Below, one piece after another: positions 1 to 8,286 of a DNA stretch of 43,215 nt. Position 1 is the stretch's first letter. Every line of letters begins with the position of its first letter. The stretch is from Saccharofermentans sp. GTDB taxonomy: Bacteria; Bacillota; Clostridia; Saccharofermentanales; Saccharofermentanaceae. The DNA lies in NCBI GenBank assembly GCA_016292215.1, contig JAEFBB010000019.1, positions 1 through 43,215 on the forward strand. Reading direction: 5' to 3'. Made by a program: the position numbers and the translations under genes. A model generated the notes under the pieces. That model did not search any database. It was not told the DNA's origin and saw nothing but the letters and a program-made list of their open reading frames with translations.

Positions 1-76
1 CTACTGCGATCATTGCCGTTGCGAGGCCGAGCGCGTACAGCGGCTTCTTATAATCCTTGGTGGGTGTGATCTTCAT
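1..76 (-). CDS. Partial hypothetical protein, N-terminal 25 residues
   Basis: This is the start of a leftward gene that runs off the left edge of the window. Only 25 codons are visible. The start codon is the ATG complementary to 74-76, preceded on the same strand by a consensus AAAGGAGG ribosome-binding site about 8 nt away, which is what supports the call. The visible protein begins MKITPTKDYKKPLYA and then turns hydrophobic (LGLATAMIAV). That fits a short charged N-terminus followed by a signal peptide or first membrane segment, so an exported or membrane protein is likely. The family cannot be assigned from this fragment. A longer overlapping reading frame on the same strand (48-254) is in another frame, runs through the homopolymer tract and lacks this ribosome-binding site, so I rejected it. 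Confidence 0.7.
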   Translation of the reverse strand, partial: MKITPTKDYKKPLYALGLATAMIAV

Positions 77-107
77 TTTCGGACCCTCCTTTGTTGTTCC
101 TTTGCCC

Positions 108-113
108 TATATA
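108..113 (-). promoter_or_regulatory. Candidate -10 box for the leftward gene at 1-76
   Basis: TATATA on the minus strand would give a transcript starting near position 101 and a leader of about 25 nt before the ATG at 76, which is a sensible spacing. No convincing -35 hexamer is visible 16-18 nt upstream, so this is a weak prediction. Confidence 0.3.
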
Positions 114-150
114 CAGATAAAGAAGTGAAAATGTTGCAGTGGGTGTGGGA

Positions 151-168
151 TTTTTTTTTTGGGGGGGG
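151..168. other. T10-G8 homopolymer tract
   Basis: Ten T residues are followed directly by eight G residues, and a shorter T6-G4 run follows at about 181-190. The tract lies 75-92 nt upstream of the leftward start codon, just upstream of its candidate promoter. Long homopolymers of this kind are slippage-prone in vivo and error-prone in sequencing. The tract could alter promoter spacing or be an assembly inaccuracy. It does not lie in a credible reading frame. Confidence 0.8.
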
Positions 169-226
169 TGCAGCTGACGCTTTTTTGGGGCCCGCTGCAG
201 CTTTTCAAGGCAACCCGCTTCCGCCA

Positions 227-337
227 GTGACGCGAAATGACACGTTTTGCGCACGTTTTGTGTCAGTTTTCGTCACTTTCGCGGATATTGCCGTAAAATG
301 ACACGTTTTGGCGTCATTTCGTGTCGCTTTTCGTCAC
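227..337. repeat. Tandem hairpin pair A (61-nt period)
   Basis: Two direct copies of an imperfect hairpin lie side by side. In copy 1, GTGACG (227-232) pairs with CGTCAC (271-276), and inside it TGACAC (238-243) pairs with GTGTCA (260-265). In copy 2, TGACAC (299-304) faces GTGTCG (321-326), followed by CGTCAC (332-337). Corresponding bases are exactly 61 nt apart. No gene covers this stretch. This is one of five such pairs in the window, all in intergenic DNA and with different stem sequences. Function unknown. Confidence 0.8.
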
Positions 338-378
338 TGAACGGCTCCATGCGGGCAGCAGACCCTGTTTTCGGGGAG

Positions 379-490
379 TGCGTAAAACGTGCCTAAAACG
401 GGTCAAATCACGCACGGATTTACGCATTTTCCGCCAAACTAGCGTAAACCCAAGCCTAAAACCGCCTGGATCACGCACGGATTTACGCAC
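379..490. repeat. Tandem hairpin pair B (62-nt period)
   Basis: Copy 1 has TGCGTAAA (379-386) facing TTTACGCA (419-426), with an inner GTGC/GCAC pairing. Copy 2 has GCGTAAA (442-448) facing TTTACGC (482-488). Matching positions are 62 nt apart. The 3' arm of copy 2 is followed by a further direct repeat of GGATTTACGCAC. A single related unit lies inverted at about 24972-25020, next to the inverted copy of pair C. Confidence 0.8.
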
Positions 491-512
491 GGATTTACGC
501 ACGGCCAAAAAA

Positions 513-622
513 TGCTGAAAAAGTGTACGAATCTCCCCCAAAACAGACACGATTTCAGCATTATTCAAAAAAGTGCTCGAAAAAGTGTGCAAATCACCCC
601 CAAAACAGACACTTTTTCAGCA
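513..622. repeat. Tandem hairpin pair C, copy 1 (62-nt period)
   Basis: In unit 1, TGCTGAAA and GTGT pair with ACAC and TTTCAGCA. In unit 2, GAAAAAGTGT pairs perfectly with ACACTTTTTC. The units are direct repeats 62 nt apart, each with a C-rich, A-rich loop. The full 110-nt block recurs in inverted orientation at 24851-24960 with 6 mismatches by my alignment. The rest of 623-777 shows no gene or clear structure, only AT-rich sequence that presumably holds the promoter of the gene at 792. Confidence 0.85.
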
Positions 623-791
623 ATCGCGAAAAAACTGAAGTCTTCAGCCGTTTCCCGCTCCATCCAAGCCGCCCGTACCCCCAAAATGAACGTTTTCCCA
701 CAAAAAGAGAACACGTTGACCTTATAAAATAAACAATAAGGCAGAAAACGTGATAAAATAACTTTAACAATTTATCCGGAGGCGCCGTTAT

Positions 792-1787
792 ATGGGACTT
801 AATTTCCGTAAATCTATCTCTTTGGGCAAGGGCTTGAAGCTCAACTTAAGCAAATCAGGACCCAGCGTATCGTTCGGTAAGAGCGGACTTCGCCAGTCCA
901 TCAATCTTAAGGGCCAGGCAAGGACTACGGTCGGCATTCCGGGAACGGGCATTTATTACACCAAGACAAATAACGTTAAGAACCTTGTGGGCGGACTGAC
1001 CGGCAAGGATAAGGATAAGAACGCAAAGAATAAGAAGGCTGCCAAGAAGGAAGTCGAGGCTAAGAGCGCTTCCAAGACAAAGGCAATCGCTGCACAGAAA
1101 GAGAATAACGAAGAGCTCATCAAGGCATCACAGGCTAGGATCGAGGAGTTCGCAGCAGGCATCGATGCAATCAAGTCAGTACATAAGCAGTCTGATGGTT
1201 ATATCGACTGGGAAGCCATCGCCAACGGTGCGGTATCAGGACAGCTCAAGGACCTCCAGCCTTTTGCACAGAGCATTCTGGCAGGCGACATCGATTCGTA
1301 TTTCAAGGTTATCGCTGAAGTAGGACCTTTCGATGACCTTTTGGAATATGGCAGCTGCTTCGAAGTCGGCACGGATGATCCGTCCATACTTGAGATCGAA
1401 TTCCAGGTAAAGTCAGATGACATCATTCCGAAGGAATATCCTGATATGAAGGCTGACGGCGAGATCGTCATGAAGGAGTTCACCAAGAGCGCTTACTATG
1501 ATCTCGTTCAGGACTACGTATCGAGCACGATGCTCAGAGTCGCGAGAGATACTTTCGCGCTCCTTCCTGTTAAGGAAGTCGTCATACACGCTGTCGATAA
1601 GGTATTGAATCCTGCTACGGGCAACGACGAGGAAGTCACGATCGTATCCGCAAAGGTCAAGAGAGACGCTCTTGCCACATTGAATTTCGAGAGGATCGAT
1701 CCTTCTGACTGTCTCGAGAGCTTTGAGAGCAATGTCAGGTTCAGAAAGACTGCAGGATATGCTCCTGTAGACAGAGTGCTTGCTTAA
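792..1787 (+). CDS. DUF4236 domain protein with unknown C-terminal region
   Basis: The 331-residue protein starts at an ATG preceded by GGAGG at 778-782 (9-nt spacing). Residues 2-56 match the DUF4236 pattern: a basic FRKSISLGKGLKLNLSKSG start, then VSFGKSG, then TTVGIPGTGIYY. DUF4236 is a short beta-rich domain of unknown function, often found at the N-terminus of variable proteins. A lysine-rich linker follows at about 71-97. The remaining roughly 230 residues are soluble, mixed alpha/beta, with no signal peptide or membrane segment, and I do not recognise them. A part near residues 200-300 resembles a self-contained domain with many acidic and aromatic positions. The protein is probably cytoplasmic. 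The next gene starts 34 nt downstream on the same strand, so the two may be co-transcribed. Confidence 0.85.
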   Translation: MGLNFRKSISLGKGLKLNLSKSGPSVSFGKSGLRQSINLKGQARTTVGIPGTGIYYTKTNNVKNLVGGLTGKDKDKNAKNKKAAKKEVEAKSASKTKAIAAQKENNEELIKASQARIEEFAAGIDAIKSVHKQSDGYIDWEAIANGAVSGQLKDLQPFAQSILAGDIDSYFKVIAEVGPFDDLLEYGSCFEVGTDDPSILEIEFQVKSDDIIPKEYPDMKADGEIVMKEFTKSAYYDLVQDYVSSTMLRVARDTFALLPVKEVVIHAVDKVLNPATGNDEEVTIVSAKVKRDALATLNFERIDPSDCLESFESNVRFRKTAGYAPVDRVLA

Positions 1788-1821
1788 ATCAAGACCATAA
1801 CGGAGGCAATTCGGGGCGTTT

Positions 1822-4800
1822 ATGGCTGAACGTAAAAAGATAGCACTGCTTGTGGGCCAGGCTGATGAATACTATCAGTCTCAGTTTATCGAGGGCTTCA
1901 CGGGAAAAGCGTTTGAGCACGACCTGGATGTCGTGATCTTCGCGAGCTATCTCAAATATCAGAACAGCCGTGTCAGAGAGATCGGCGAGACATCGATATT
2001 CTCTCTTGTTCCGTATGAAGAGTTTGATGCCATCGCAGTTATGGCAGACACGCTGCAGTCTCCCGGTCTTTCAGACAGCATAGAAGAGATCATCCACGAG
2101 CGCTGTACATGTCCGGTGCTCTTTGTGGACAAGGAGAGTAAGTATTTCCCGTCAATTTTCCCGAACCATTATGAGGATGCCAAAAAGCTCGTATCGCATC
2201 TTATCGAAGAACACGGATATACCGATATCGCTTATCTCACAGGTAAAGCTTGGCACCAGTATTCCAGACAGAGGCTCCAGGGCTTCATGGACGCGATGTC
2301 CGAGCACGGCCTTACGGTAGGCAGAGAAAGAGTTTTCTACGGTGATTTCTGGTATACGTCAGGCGAGAGCTTAGGCGACCGGCTCCTTAAGAAGGGCGAC
2401 AAGCTCCCTCAGGCGATCGCGTGCGCAAATGACTGCATGGCGATAGGTCTTGCCACGGCACTTACCGACGGCGGCCTCAGGATCCCTGAAGACATCGCGG
2501 TCATCGGCTATGACTCCATGGAAGAGGGAAGATATTCACCCCAGCCGATCACGTCGGTCAAGCTTCCTGCCAAGGTGATGGGCGCGCATTCGTGCGAAAA
2601 TCTTTTCGACATGATGAACGGCAGAGAGCCCGAGCCTTTTAAGGATCTCGGAGAATTCTTCCGCGGAAGCTCCTGCGGCTGCGAAAAGCACATCAATGAG
2701 ATCGATACCAAGTACCGCAAGGTATGGCCGACTGACACATCGCATAACAGCGTATTCTCATCCTTCAACCATCTCGACGAAGATCTCGTTATCCAGAATG
2801 ATTTCGAAGGACTTACAAGAACAGTATTCTCATACGTTTTCCAGATCAGGGATTTCGAAGGCTTCAGCCTCTGTCTCAATGACAAATGGCAGGAAAAGGC
2901 CAAGAATATGGCAGGCAGCATTGATGACGCCAGACTTTCTGTCGAAAAGCTCACTGAAACGGACAGATATTTCACGAGAAAAATGATGCACGTTATCGCT
3001 TGCCGTCCCGAAAACCTTAACTGCGACAGAGTAAGCGACGACGTCTATTTTGACAGGGATGTTCTTATCCCGAGACTCGGCATGGACAGGGAAAAGCCTG
3101 AAGCATTCTTCTTTACGCCCCTGCATTTCGAGGACTCGATATTCGGATATGCGGTATTGTCATACACAGAGCCCAAGTCGTACAAGAAGTCTTACCGTTT
3201 CTGGCTCCACAGCCTCATGAGGGGTCTTGAGAATTTCAGAAGATACGATGAGCTCATAAAGATCAACAAGAAGCTCGAAGCAAGCCTCATCAGAGATCCG
3301 CTTACGGGTATCTATAACTACAACGGCTTCCTGCAGCAGACCGATAACATCATTAACATGAATCCTCTTAAGGACGGCGAGAAGGTAGGCTTCGTTGCTG
3401 TCGACATCAAGAATCTGTCTAAGATCAATAACGATGACGGAAGACTTGCAGGTGACAACGCCATTATCAATATCGGCCGCATGCTGGGCGAGACCTTCGC
3501 GAAAGGCCAGATATTCTGCATGGGCAATGGTGAGATGATCGCCATGGAGACTATATCCGATGACGATGTGATACAGGCACTCGAAGACCGCGTCATGATC
3601 CTCAACGACAAGATCGAAGCCTTCAATGCTTCTCTGCCGGCGGGCTCACGAAGGGTGGAAGTATATTACGGCACGGCTGAGGGACAGCCCAGGATCCGTG
3701 AAGATTACGAGAGCCTCGTCAATGTCGCCCTCTCCAGAAAGAACGGCCAGAAGATCAACTTCCAGAGGCTCACTGCTGACGGTCTTAACGACACCCAGAT
3801 CAAAGAAGCAAGGATCGTTAACTATATCCTTGATGAGAACAAGATCAACTATCACTTCCAGCCGATCATCGATGCACATACCGGCGAGATCTATGCTTAC
3901 GAAGCTTTGATGAGGGCCGATACGAATCCTTATATCCAGCCGCTGCCCGTTATCAAGTACGCCGAGATCTTCGGCAGACTCTATGACGTTGAATTTGCAA
4001 CATTCAACAATGTCCTCAAGTTCGTAGCAGACCACCCGCAGGCCTTTAAGCCGGGTGCGAAGATCTTCATCAATTCCCTGCCGGGCCAGCATCTCAAGAA
4101 GGCCGACATGAAGAAGATCTATGAGATGACCAAGGCTGCAAAAGAGAAGCTCGTCGTTGAGTTTACCGAGCAGTCTGAGATAGACGATTATGAACTCGAC
4201 GCGATGAAGGAAGAGTACAGGAGCCTCGGATTCGAGACTGCGGTAGATGACTACGGCACGGGTTATTCCAACGTAAGCAATCTCCTCCGCTACATGCCGA
4301 ACTACGTTAAGATCGACAGAGCGCTTCTCGCGAACATTCAGGATTCGCCGCAAAAGCAGCACTTCGTTAAGGACATCATCGAGTTCTCTCACGATAACAA
4401 TATCCTCGCACTTGCCGAAGGCATCGAGACGGCAGAAGAGATCGCCACGGTCATCCGTCTTGGCATCGACCTCATTCAGGGTTACTACACGGCAAGGCCT
4501 TCTGAAGTCATCATAAAAGAGATCGATCCCGATATCAAGGCCGAGATCATCAGACACAGCAAGAGCCGTGATGACGAGGTCATGAGGAAGGAATATGTAG
4601 CAGGAAGAGAAGCGAGGATCTCACTCTCGCGGCTCATAAAGGACGGCTACAACACCATCCGCATCACATCGGGTGAAGTCACTCACAGAGATCTGGTTAT
4701 TGCCGGTGTTCCCGGTGATGAAGCCAAGGTCTATGTCGAGATCGAAGACGGCTACAAGGGCAGGATCCTGCTCGAGAACTGTGAGTTTACGGGCAAGAAT

Positions 4801-5655
4801 CGTGAGGCTGCCATCGATATCGGAAAAGACTGCGATGTTACCATTTCGATAAGCGGTGAGAATAAGATAATCAACGGCGGCATCAGGGTCGCATCTACTT
4901 CAAACCTCATGTTCGAAGGCGACGGCAAGCTCATCATCAACGTTACCAAGGCGGAAGCCTTCGGTATCGGCAATGATATGGATTCTTACCACGGAGATAT
5001 CGTTTTCGATCAGGACGGACTCATTGATATAACCATTAATTCCACAAAGGGCGTAGCGATCGGAAGCGGCCTCGGCGGACACATCAGCATCAGGAGAGGA
5101 GCTTACAAGCTCAATCTCATGGGTCAGCAGAGTGTCGGCATCGGTTCGATCTCAGGCGACATCGAGCCGCTCATCAGCAACTGCGCATTGGAGATCAAGA
5201 GCGTTGCTCTGTCAGGCATCGGCGTCGGTTCGTTCCTCGGAAGGTGCGACATAATGATCGAGCACACTTCCGTCAACATGGATTTCTTCGGAAATGACGT
5301 TATCCTGGTCGGCTCCAAGCACAGCGACAAGCTTCAGATAAGCGTTTTCAGCGCTTCGTTTACCGCAAGGGCAAGATCGAATGATGTTACTGTATTGGGT
5401 TCCGGATCGGCAGGCCCGACGATCATCAATATCGATTATCTGGCTTTAATGGTAGATATCGAAGGCAAGCAGGTCGGCATCTACAGAGGCGTCGACAAGA
5501 GCGTTAAGGTCAGGATCTCCAATACCCAGACTTCGGGCAAGATCAATACCACGCTCGGTATCCCGAAGCATGCTGCCGATATGGATTTCAAGGTAAATAA
5601 CTCTTCAGTCGAGCTCGATATCAACGGCCATATGATGACCGAGGTCAGCGTTTAA
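1822..5655 (+). CDS. LacI-type sensor, degenerate GGDEF, EAL phosphodiesterase, C-terminal beta-solenoid-like region
   Basis: The 1277-residue protein has no signal peptide or membrane segment. Residues 1-290 are a periplasmic-binding-protein-like sensor of the LacI/GalR type, without its DNA-binding helix-turn-helix. Residues about 300-490 look like a GAF-like linker. A GGDEF domain begins at DPLTGIYNYNGF (about 490), but its signature is GNGEM (568-572), so diguanylate cyclase activity is unlikely. The EAL domain keeps the residues known to bind metal and c-di-GMP: E694 in the EAL motif, N751, E780, D809-D810, K830, E866 and Q886. It is therefore probably an active c-di-GMP phosphodiesterase. 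Residues about 925-1277 contain repeated short beta strands with AIGIG/GIGSG-type turns, like right-handed beta-helix carbohydrate-binding domains, which are normally extracellular. GGAGG lies about 15 nt before the ATG, which is rather far. Domain identities are good; the function of the solenoid is unknown. Confidence 0.9.
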   Translation: MAERKKIALLVGQADEYYQSQFIEGFTGKAFEHDLDVVIFASYLKYQNSRVREIGETSIFSLVPYEEFDAIAVMADTLQSPGLSDSIEEIIHERCTCPVLFVDKESKYFPSIFPNHYEDAKKLVSHLIEEHGYTDIAYLTGKAWHQYSRQRLQGFMDAMSEHGLTVGRERVFYGDFWYTSGESLGDRLLKKGDKLPQAIACANDCMAIGLATALTDGGLRIPEDIAVIGYDSMEEGRYSPQPITSVKLPAKVMGAHSCENLFDMMNGREPEPFKDLGEFFRGSSCGCEKHINEIDTKYRKVWPTDTSHNSVFSSFNHLDEDLVIQNDFEGLTRTVFSYVFQIRDFEGFSLCLNDKWQEKAKNMAGSIDDARLSVEKLTETDRYFTRKMMHVIACRPENLNCDRVSDDVYFDRDVLIPRLGMDREKPEAFFFTPLHFEDSIFGYAVLSYTEPKSYKKSYRFWLHSLMRGLENFRRYDELIKINKKLEASLIRDPLTGIYNYNGFLQQTDNIINMNPLKDGEKVGFVAVDIKNLSKINNDDGRLAGDNAIINIGRMLGETFAKGQIFCMGNGEMIAMETISDDDVIQALEDRVMILNDKIEAFNASLPAGSRRVEVYYGTAEGQPRIREDYESLVNVALSRKNGQKINFQRLTADGLNDTQIKEARIVNYILDENKINYHFQPIIDAHTGEIYAYEALMRADTNPYIQPLPVIKYAEIFGRLYDVEFATFNNVLKFVADHPQAFKPGAKIFINSLPGQHLKKADMKKIYEMTKAAKEKLVVEFTEQSEIDDYELDAMKEEYRSLGFETAVDDYGTGYSNVSNLLRYMPNYVKIDRALLANIQDSPQKQHFVKDIIEFSHDNNILALAEGIETAEEIATVIRLGIDLIQGYYTARPSEVIIKEIDPDIKAEIIRHSKSRDDEVMRKEYVAGREARISLSRLIKDGYNTIRITSGEVTHRDLVIAGVPGDEAKVYVEIEDGYKGRILLENCEFTGKNREAAIDIGKDCDVTISISGENKIINGGIRVASTSNLMFEGDGKLIINVTKAEAFGIGNDMDSYHGDIVFDQDGLIDITINSTKGVAIGSGLGGHISIRRGAYKLNLMGQQSVGIGSISGDIEPLISNCALEIKSVALSGIGVGSFLGRCDIMIEHTSVNMDFFGNDVILVGSKHSDKLQISVFSASFTARARSNDVTVLGSGSAGPTIINIDYLALMVDIEGKQVGIYRGVDKSVKVRISNTQTSGKINTTLGIPKHAADMDFKVNNSSVELDINGHMMTEVSV

Positions 5656-5674
5656 AGCTAAAGAAAAAAATCCC

Positions 5675-6439
5675 TTACTTAAGATCTAAGTAGATCGGGC
5701 AGTGGTCTGATCCCATTATGTCTGAGAGCATATTTGACTCTTTGACACGGGAATTGAGGCCTGAAGTCGTGAAGAAATAGTCGATCCTCCAGCCTACGTT
5801 ACGCTCTCTGGCGAAAGTCTTGTAAGACCACCAGGTGTAGCATTCCTTATCATCGGGATGGAGCATTCTGAAGGTGTCGGTAAGGCCTCTTTCGATGAAC
5901 TTGTCCATGTAAGCGCGCTCTTCGGGCAAAAAGCCGGAGATCTTTGAGTTTGCCTTGGGGTTGGATAAGTCGATCTCTTTGTGCGCCGTGTTGACGTCGC
6001 CGCAGCAGATGACTTCTTTGCCCCGGGCCTTAAGCGCATCCACCTGGTCAAGGAAGCAGTCGTAGAATCTGAGCTTGAACTTGACGTAGTCGTCGCCTCT
6101 TCCGCCGTTAGGGAAGTAGATGTTAAAGAGTACGAAGTCTCCGAAATCAGCCTTTATAACGCGGCCCTCGTGGTCAAACTCCTCCACGCCGAATCCGAAC
6201 TCGACGCTCTTAGGCTCGATCTTCGAATAGAGTGCAGTGCCGGAATAGCCCTTTTTCTCAGCCGAATAAAACCAGCTCTTGTAGCCCGGAATGTCTGTGA
6301 TCTCAGGTCCAAGCTGCTCTTTTAAAGCCTTGATCTCCTGGATACCTATTATGTCTGCGCCGATTGCTTCGAGGCTCTCCGTAAAGCCCTTTGTGGCGAC
6401 TGCTCTTATACCGTTGACATTCCAGCTTGCTATTCTCAT
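5675..6439 (-). CDS. exoA: Exodeoxyribonuclease III (AP endonuclease family)
   Basis: The 254-residue protein matches the normal length of the ExoIII/ExoA family. These enzymes cut DNA at abasic sites and have 3'-to-5' exonuclease activity in base excision repair. The conserved elements are all visible: SWNVNGIRA with N7 at the start, QEIK with E35 (metal ligand), NIYFPNG (106-112), the GDVN motif with D148 and N150, WRIDYFF, and the C-terminal SDHCP with D245 and H246. The gene converges on the large EAL gene, with only 19 nt between the two stop codons and no visible terminator hairpin. A GAGGTT ribosome-binding site precedes the ATG. The region between it and the rightward gene at 6522 is AT-rich and probably holds divergent promoters. 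Confidence 0.96.
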   Translation of the reverse strand: MRIASWNVNGIRAVATKGFTESLEAIGADIIGIQEIKALKEQLGPEITDIPGYKSWFYSAEKKGYSGTALYSKIEPKSVEFGFGVEEFDHEGRVIKADFGDFVLFNIYFPNGGRGDDYVKFKLRFYDCFLDQVDALKARGKEVICCGDVNTAHKEIDLSNPKANSKISGFLPEERAYMDKFIERGLTDTFRMLHPDDKECYTWWSYKTFARERNVGWRIDYFFTTSGLNSRVKESNMLSDIMGSDHCPIYLDLK

Positions 6440-6521
6440 AAATAACCTCGTGAATTATAATCTTTAAATATATTTACTTTGTAGATTTTACTCTAATCAG
6501 GCTTTGAAAGGAAAGGGATTC

Positions 6522-7364
6522 ATGCGGATACTTGGAGCGATGCTCGGAGGGACTATTTCTTCATATAAAGTCTCCGGAACGGTCAAGCTTGGGACACCTT
6601 CATTTGCCCGCGATTACCTTCTCGAAAACTTTCCTTCACACGGATTTATATTCCCTGAGTTCAAGACTTATTCTTCAGAAGATGCTACTCCCGAGCTTTA
6701 CCGCGGTGCGTTAAAGCAGATCATAACTGAAGCCGGAAGAGCTGATTTTGACGGCATCCTTATAACGCACGGTACCGACACATGTGCCTTTTTCGCGCAG
6801 CTGGCAGCAAGAGTATTGGCAGGTCTGAATATTCCGTTCGTTATTACCGGCGCTATGAGATCGCCTGATGTTGACCCTGATGAAGCGGCGGGCAACCTGG
6901 CTTTTGCCGTAAAGTGCCTCGAAAAAGGCAAAACGGGAGTTGTATTTAAGAACAGGGCAGGTGAGGAGCAGCTTTATAAGGCACACCTCATAATGTCGCC
7001 TGACATCGACGGGATCTACGGTGAATACAGTGACGGCATCGAGCCTGAAGTAAAGGATTATACGGAGTTCCTGACCAGGGAAGATCTCCCGAAGATCCTT
7101 ACGATCCCAGCTGTCCCGGGAGCGATAGTGCCTGACGAAGGCTTTGACAGAGTGCTCATCTGCTGCAACCATTCGGGAACAGCAAGTGCTGATCTTGCAG
7201 CAGGAATTGAGTTTCTGACCAAAAAAGGAATAAAATGCTACATGGCGCCAATCCCGTTACAGGGCGCCGTATATGAGAGCAGGAAGATATTAAGGGATGC
7301 CGGAGCTATAGAACTGCCCGGGATGCCCATAGAAGGAGCTTGGTCGGAGGTGTTGCTTGGATGA
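6522..7364 (+). CDS. L-asparaginase (type I/II family)
   Basis: The 280-residue protein would hydrolyse L-asparagine, possibly also glutamine, to aspartate and ammonia. The N-terminal LGGTISS carries the nucleophile threonine (T11), and THGTDT (82-87) carries the second Thr-Asp pair. A VITGAMRSPDVDPDEAAGNL-type segment follows, all hallmarks of bacterial asparaginases. The protein is somewhat shorter than the usual 320-340 residues, and it has no signal peptide, so it is cytoplasmic. I chose the ATG at 6522 over the upstream TTG at 6504 because AAAGGAAAGG sits at the right distance before 6522. The gene overlaps the next one by ATGA, indicating translational coupling. Confidence 0.9.
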   Translation: MRILGAMLGGTISSYKVSGTVKLGTPSFARDYLLENFPSHGFIFPEFKTYSSEDATPELYRGALKQIITEAGRADFDGILITHGTDTCAFFAQLAARVLAGLNIPFVITGAMRSPDVDPDEAAGNLAFAVKCLEKGKTGVVFKNRAGEEQLYKAHLIMSPDIDGIYGEYSDGIEPEVKDYTEFLTREDLPKILTIPAVPGAIVPDEGFDRVLICCNHSGTASADLAAGIEFLTKKGIKCYMAPIPLQGAVYESRKILRDAGAIELPGMPIEGAWSEVLLG

Positions 7365-7993
7365 GTCTGCCGCCTAACATTTTTGATACGTACGGAAGAA
7401 AGTCTTTCGGAGGGAGCCAGATGTGGCTGCCTGATGAGATGCTCCTTAACAGCGGCTGCGGAATAATCGCGGGCCTTGATGCCGTCATGAGGCTCAAGGG
7501 TGAAGAGAGCATGGAAAGAGGCGCATATATCGACAGGTTCTTTGTCGCCAAGGATTACATCAGGCCTCTTACTATCGGAAAGAACAGGGAGGAGAGAAAG
7601 CTCTTCGGCCAGGAGTTCCACGGGAGCTTCGGCGTCAGCGCAGGAAGGTTTAAGCGTGGCGTAAAAAAGCTCGCCGTCAAGGAAGGCATTAAGGTAAGGG
7701 TCAAGCCCTTCAGGTTCAGATGGTGGAAAAAGATCCCGCAGTATCTTGAGAGCGGGGATCCGCTGGTCATGCTTTTCACGGCTCCGATAAGAAATGTGGC
7801 CGTAGTATCAAAGAACGGGCACAAGACCATGTGCAACTACCACTGGGTCACCGTTACCGAGATGGACGGCGATACACTCACTGTATCTTCCTGGGGCGAG
7901 AAGTGTACAATGTCGGTCAAGGACCTTCGAAGATTTGATGTCATGGTCCATTTTTATTCAGTTACGTTGGAAAAACAGAGCGAGTTAGTGTAA
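7361..7993 (+). CDS. C39-like (papain-fold) cysteine peptidase-like protein
   Basis: The 210-residue protein starts at the ATG that overlaps the asparaginase stop codon (ATGA). GGAGGTG lies 9 nt upstream, so the longer frame from 7340 is not needed. The layout resembles Peptidase_C39-like proteins: an N-terminal SGCGIIAGLDAVM segment with C33 at the start of a helix, and a C-terminal HWVTVTEMDGDTLTVSSWG segment with H161 followed by beta strands. In the family the third catalytic position is usually Asp or Asn before a Pro or Trp. Here the equivalent stretch reads SSWG, so activity is uncertain. There is no signal peptide. Coupling to asparaginase suggests the two are made together, but I cannot name a substrate. 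The assignment is by motif pattern only. Confidence 0.65.
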   Translation: MSLPPNIFDTYGRKSFGGSQMWLPDEMLLNSGCGIIAGLDAVMRLKGEESMERGAYIDRFFVAKDYIRPLTIGKNREERKLFGQEFHGSFGVSAGRFKRGVKKLAVKEGIKVRVKPFRFRWWKKIPQYLESGDPLVMLFTAPIRNVAVVSKNGHKTMCNYHWVTVTEMDGDTLTVSSWGEKCTMSVKDLRRFDVMVHFYSVTLEKQSELV

Positions 7994-8039
7994 GGTTATT
8001 CTGTATTTTGTTTTTCTTTAAATATGGGAGGGTTAGATA

Positions 8040-8285
8040 ATGAATAATGAGATTGCCGAGAAGATCAAGGGAATGCTGGTCGAAAGACTCAGGATTCCTG
8101 CAGATGAGCTCGAGTATGATTCCGAGCTTTTCGGCGAAGATATAGGACTTGATTCCATCGATTCCATCGAGATCGTCGTAGGCATCGAGAATCTTTTCGG
8201 AGTTGATCTTTCCGGCGCTTCAAAAGAGGATTTCCGCTCTATCGAGACACTTACTGCATACGTAGAAGCACACAAAGAGGACTAA
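8040..8285 (+). CDS. Acyl carrier protein
   Basis: The 81-residue acidic protein carries growing acyl chains on a phosphopantetheine arm. The attachment serine is S39 in GLDSID, in the standard position at the start of helix 2. The family pattern ELFGEDIGLDSIDSIEIV is well kept. A strong GGAGGG ribosome-binding site precedes the ATG. The stop codon is directly followed by the start of the fused ketosynthase gene at 8287, so the pair is almost certainly co-translated. The DSID form rather than DSLD, and the separation from the fabH-Z operon, make a dedicated rather than housekeeping ACP plausible. No other ACP gene is present in this window, so it may serve both. Confidence 0.93.
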   Translation: MNNEIAEKIKGMLVERLRIPADELEYDSELFGEDIGLDSIDSIEIVVGIENLFGVDLSGASKEDFRSIETLTAYVEAHKED

Positions 8286-8286
8286 G

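Noticed and set aside
48..254. 68-codon leftward frame at the left edge
   Set aside because: It is in a different frame from the supported gene at 1-76, translates the homopolymer tract, and has no ribosome-binding site.
314..732. Several small overlapping reading frames on both strands (about 65-92 codons)
   Set aside because: They run through hairpin pairs A to C, so their repeated, basic and serine-rich sequences are by-products of the repeats. They lack ribosome-binding sites and resemble no family.
3646..4557. 303-codon leftward frame
   Set aside because: It is antisense to the EAL domain of the gene at 1822-5655, whose catalytic residues are all conserved. It is a shadow frame.
6440..6521. 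Strong divergent promoter between exoA and asparaginase
   Set aside because: A perfect TATAAT occurs on the minus strand at 6454-6459, but it would give a leader of only about 8 nt, and no -35 is visible. I left it unassigned.
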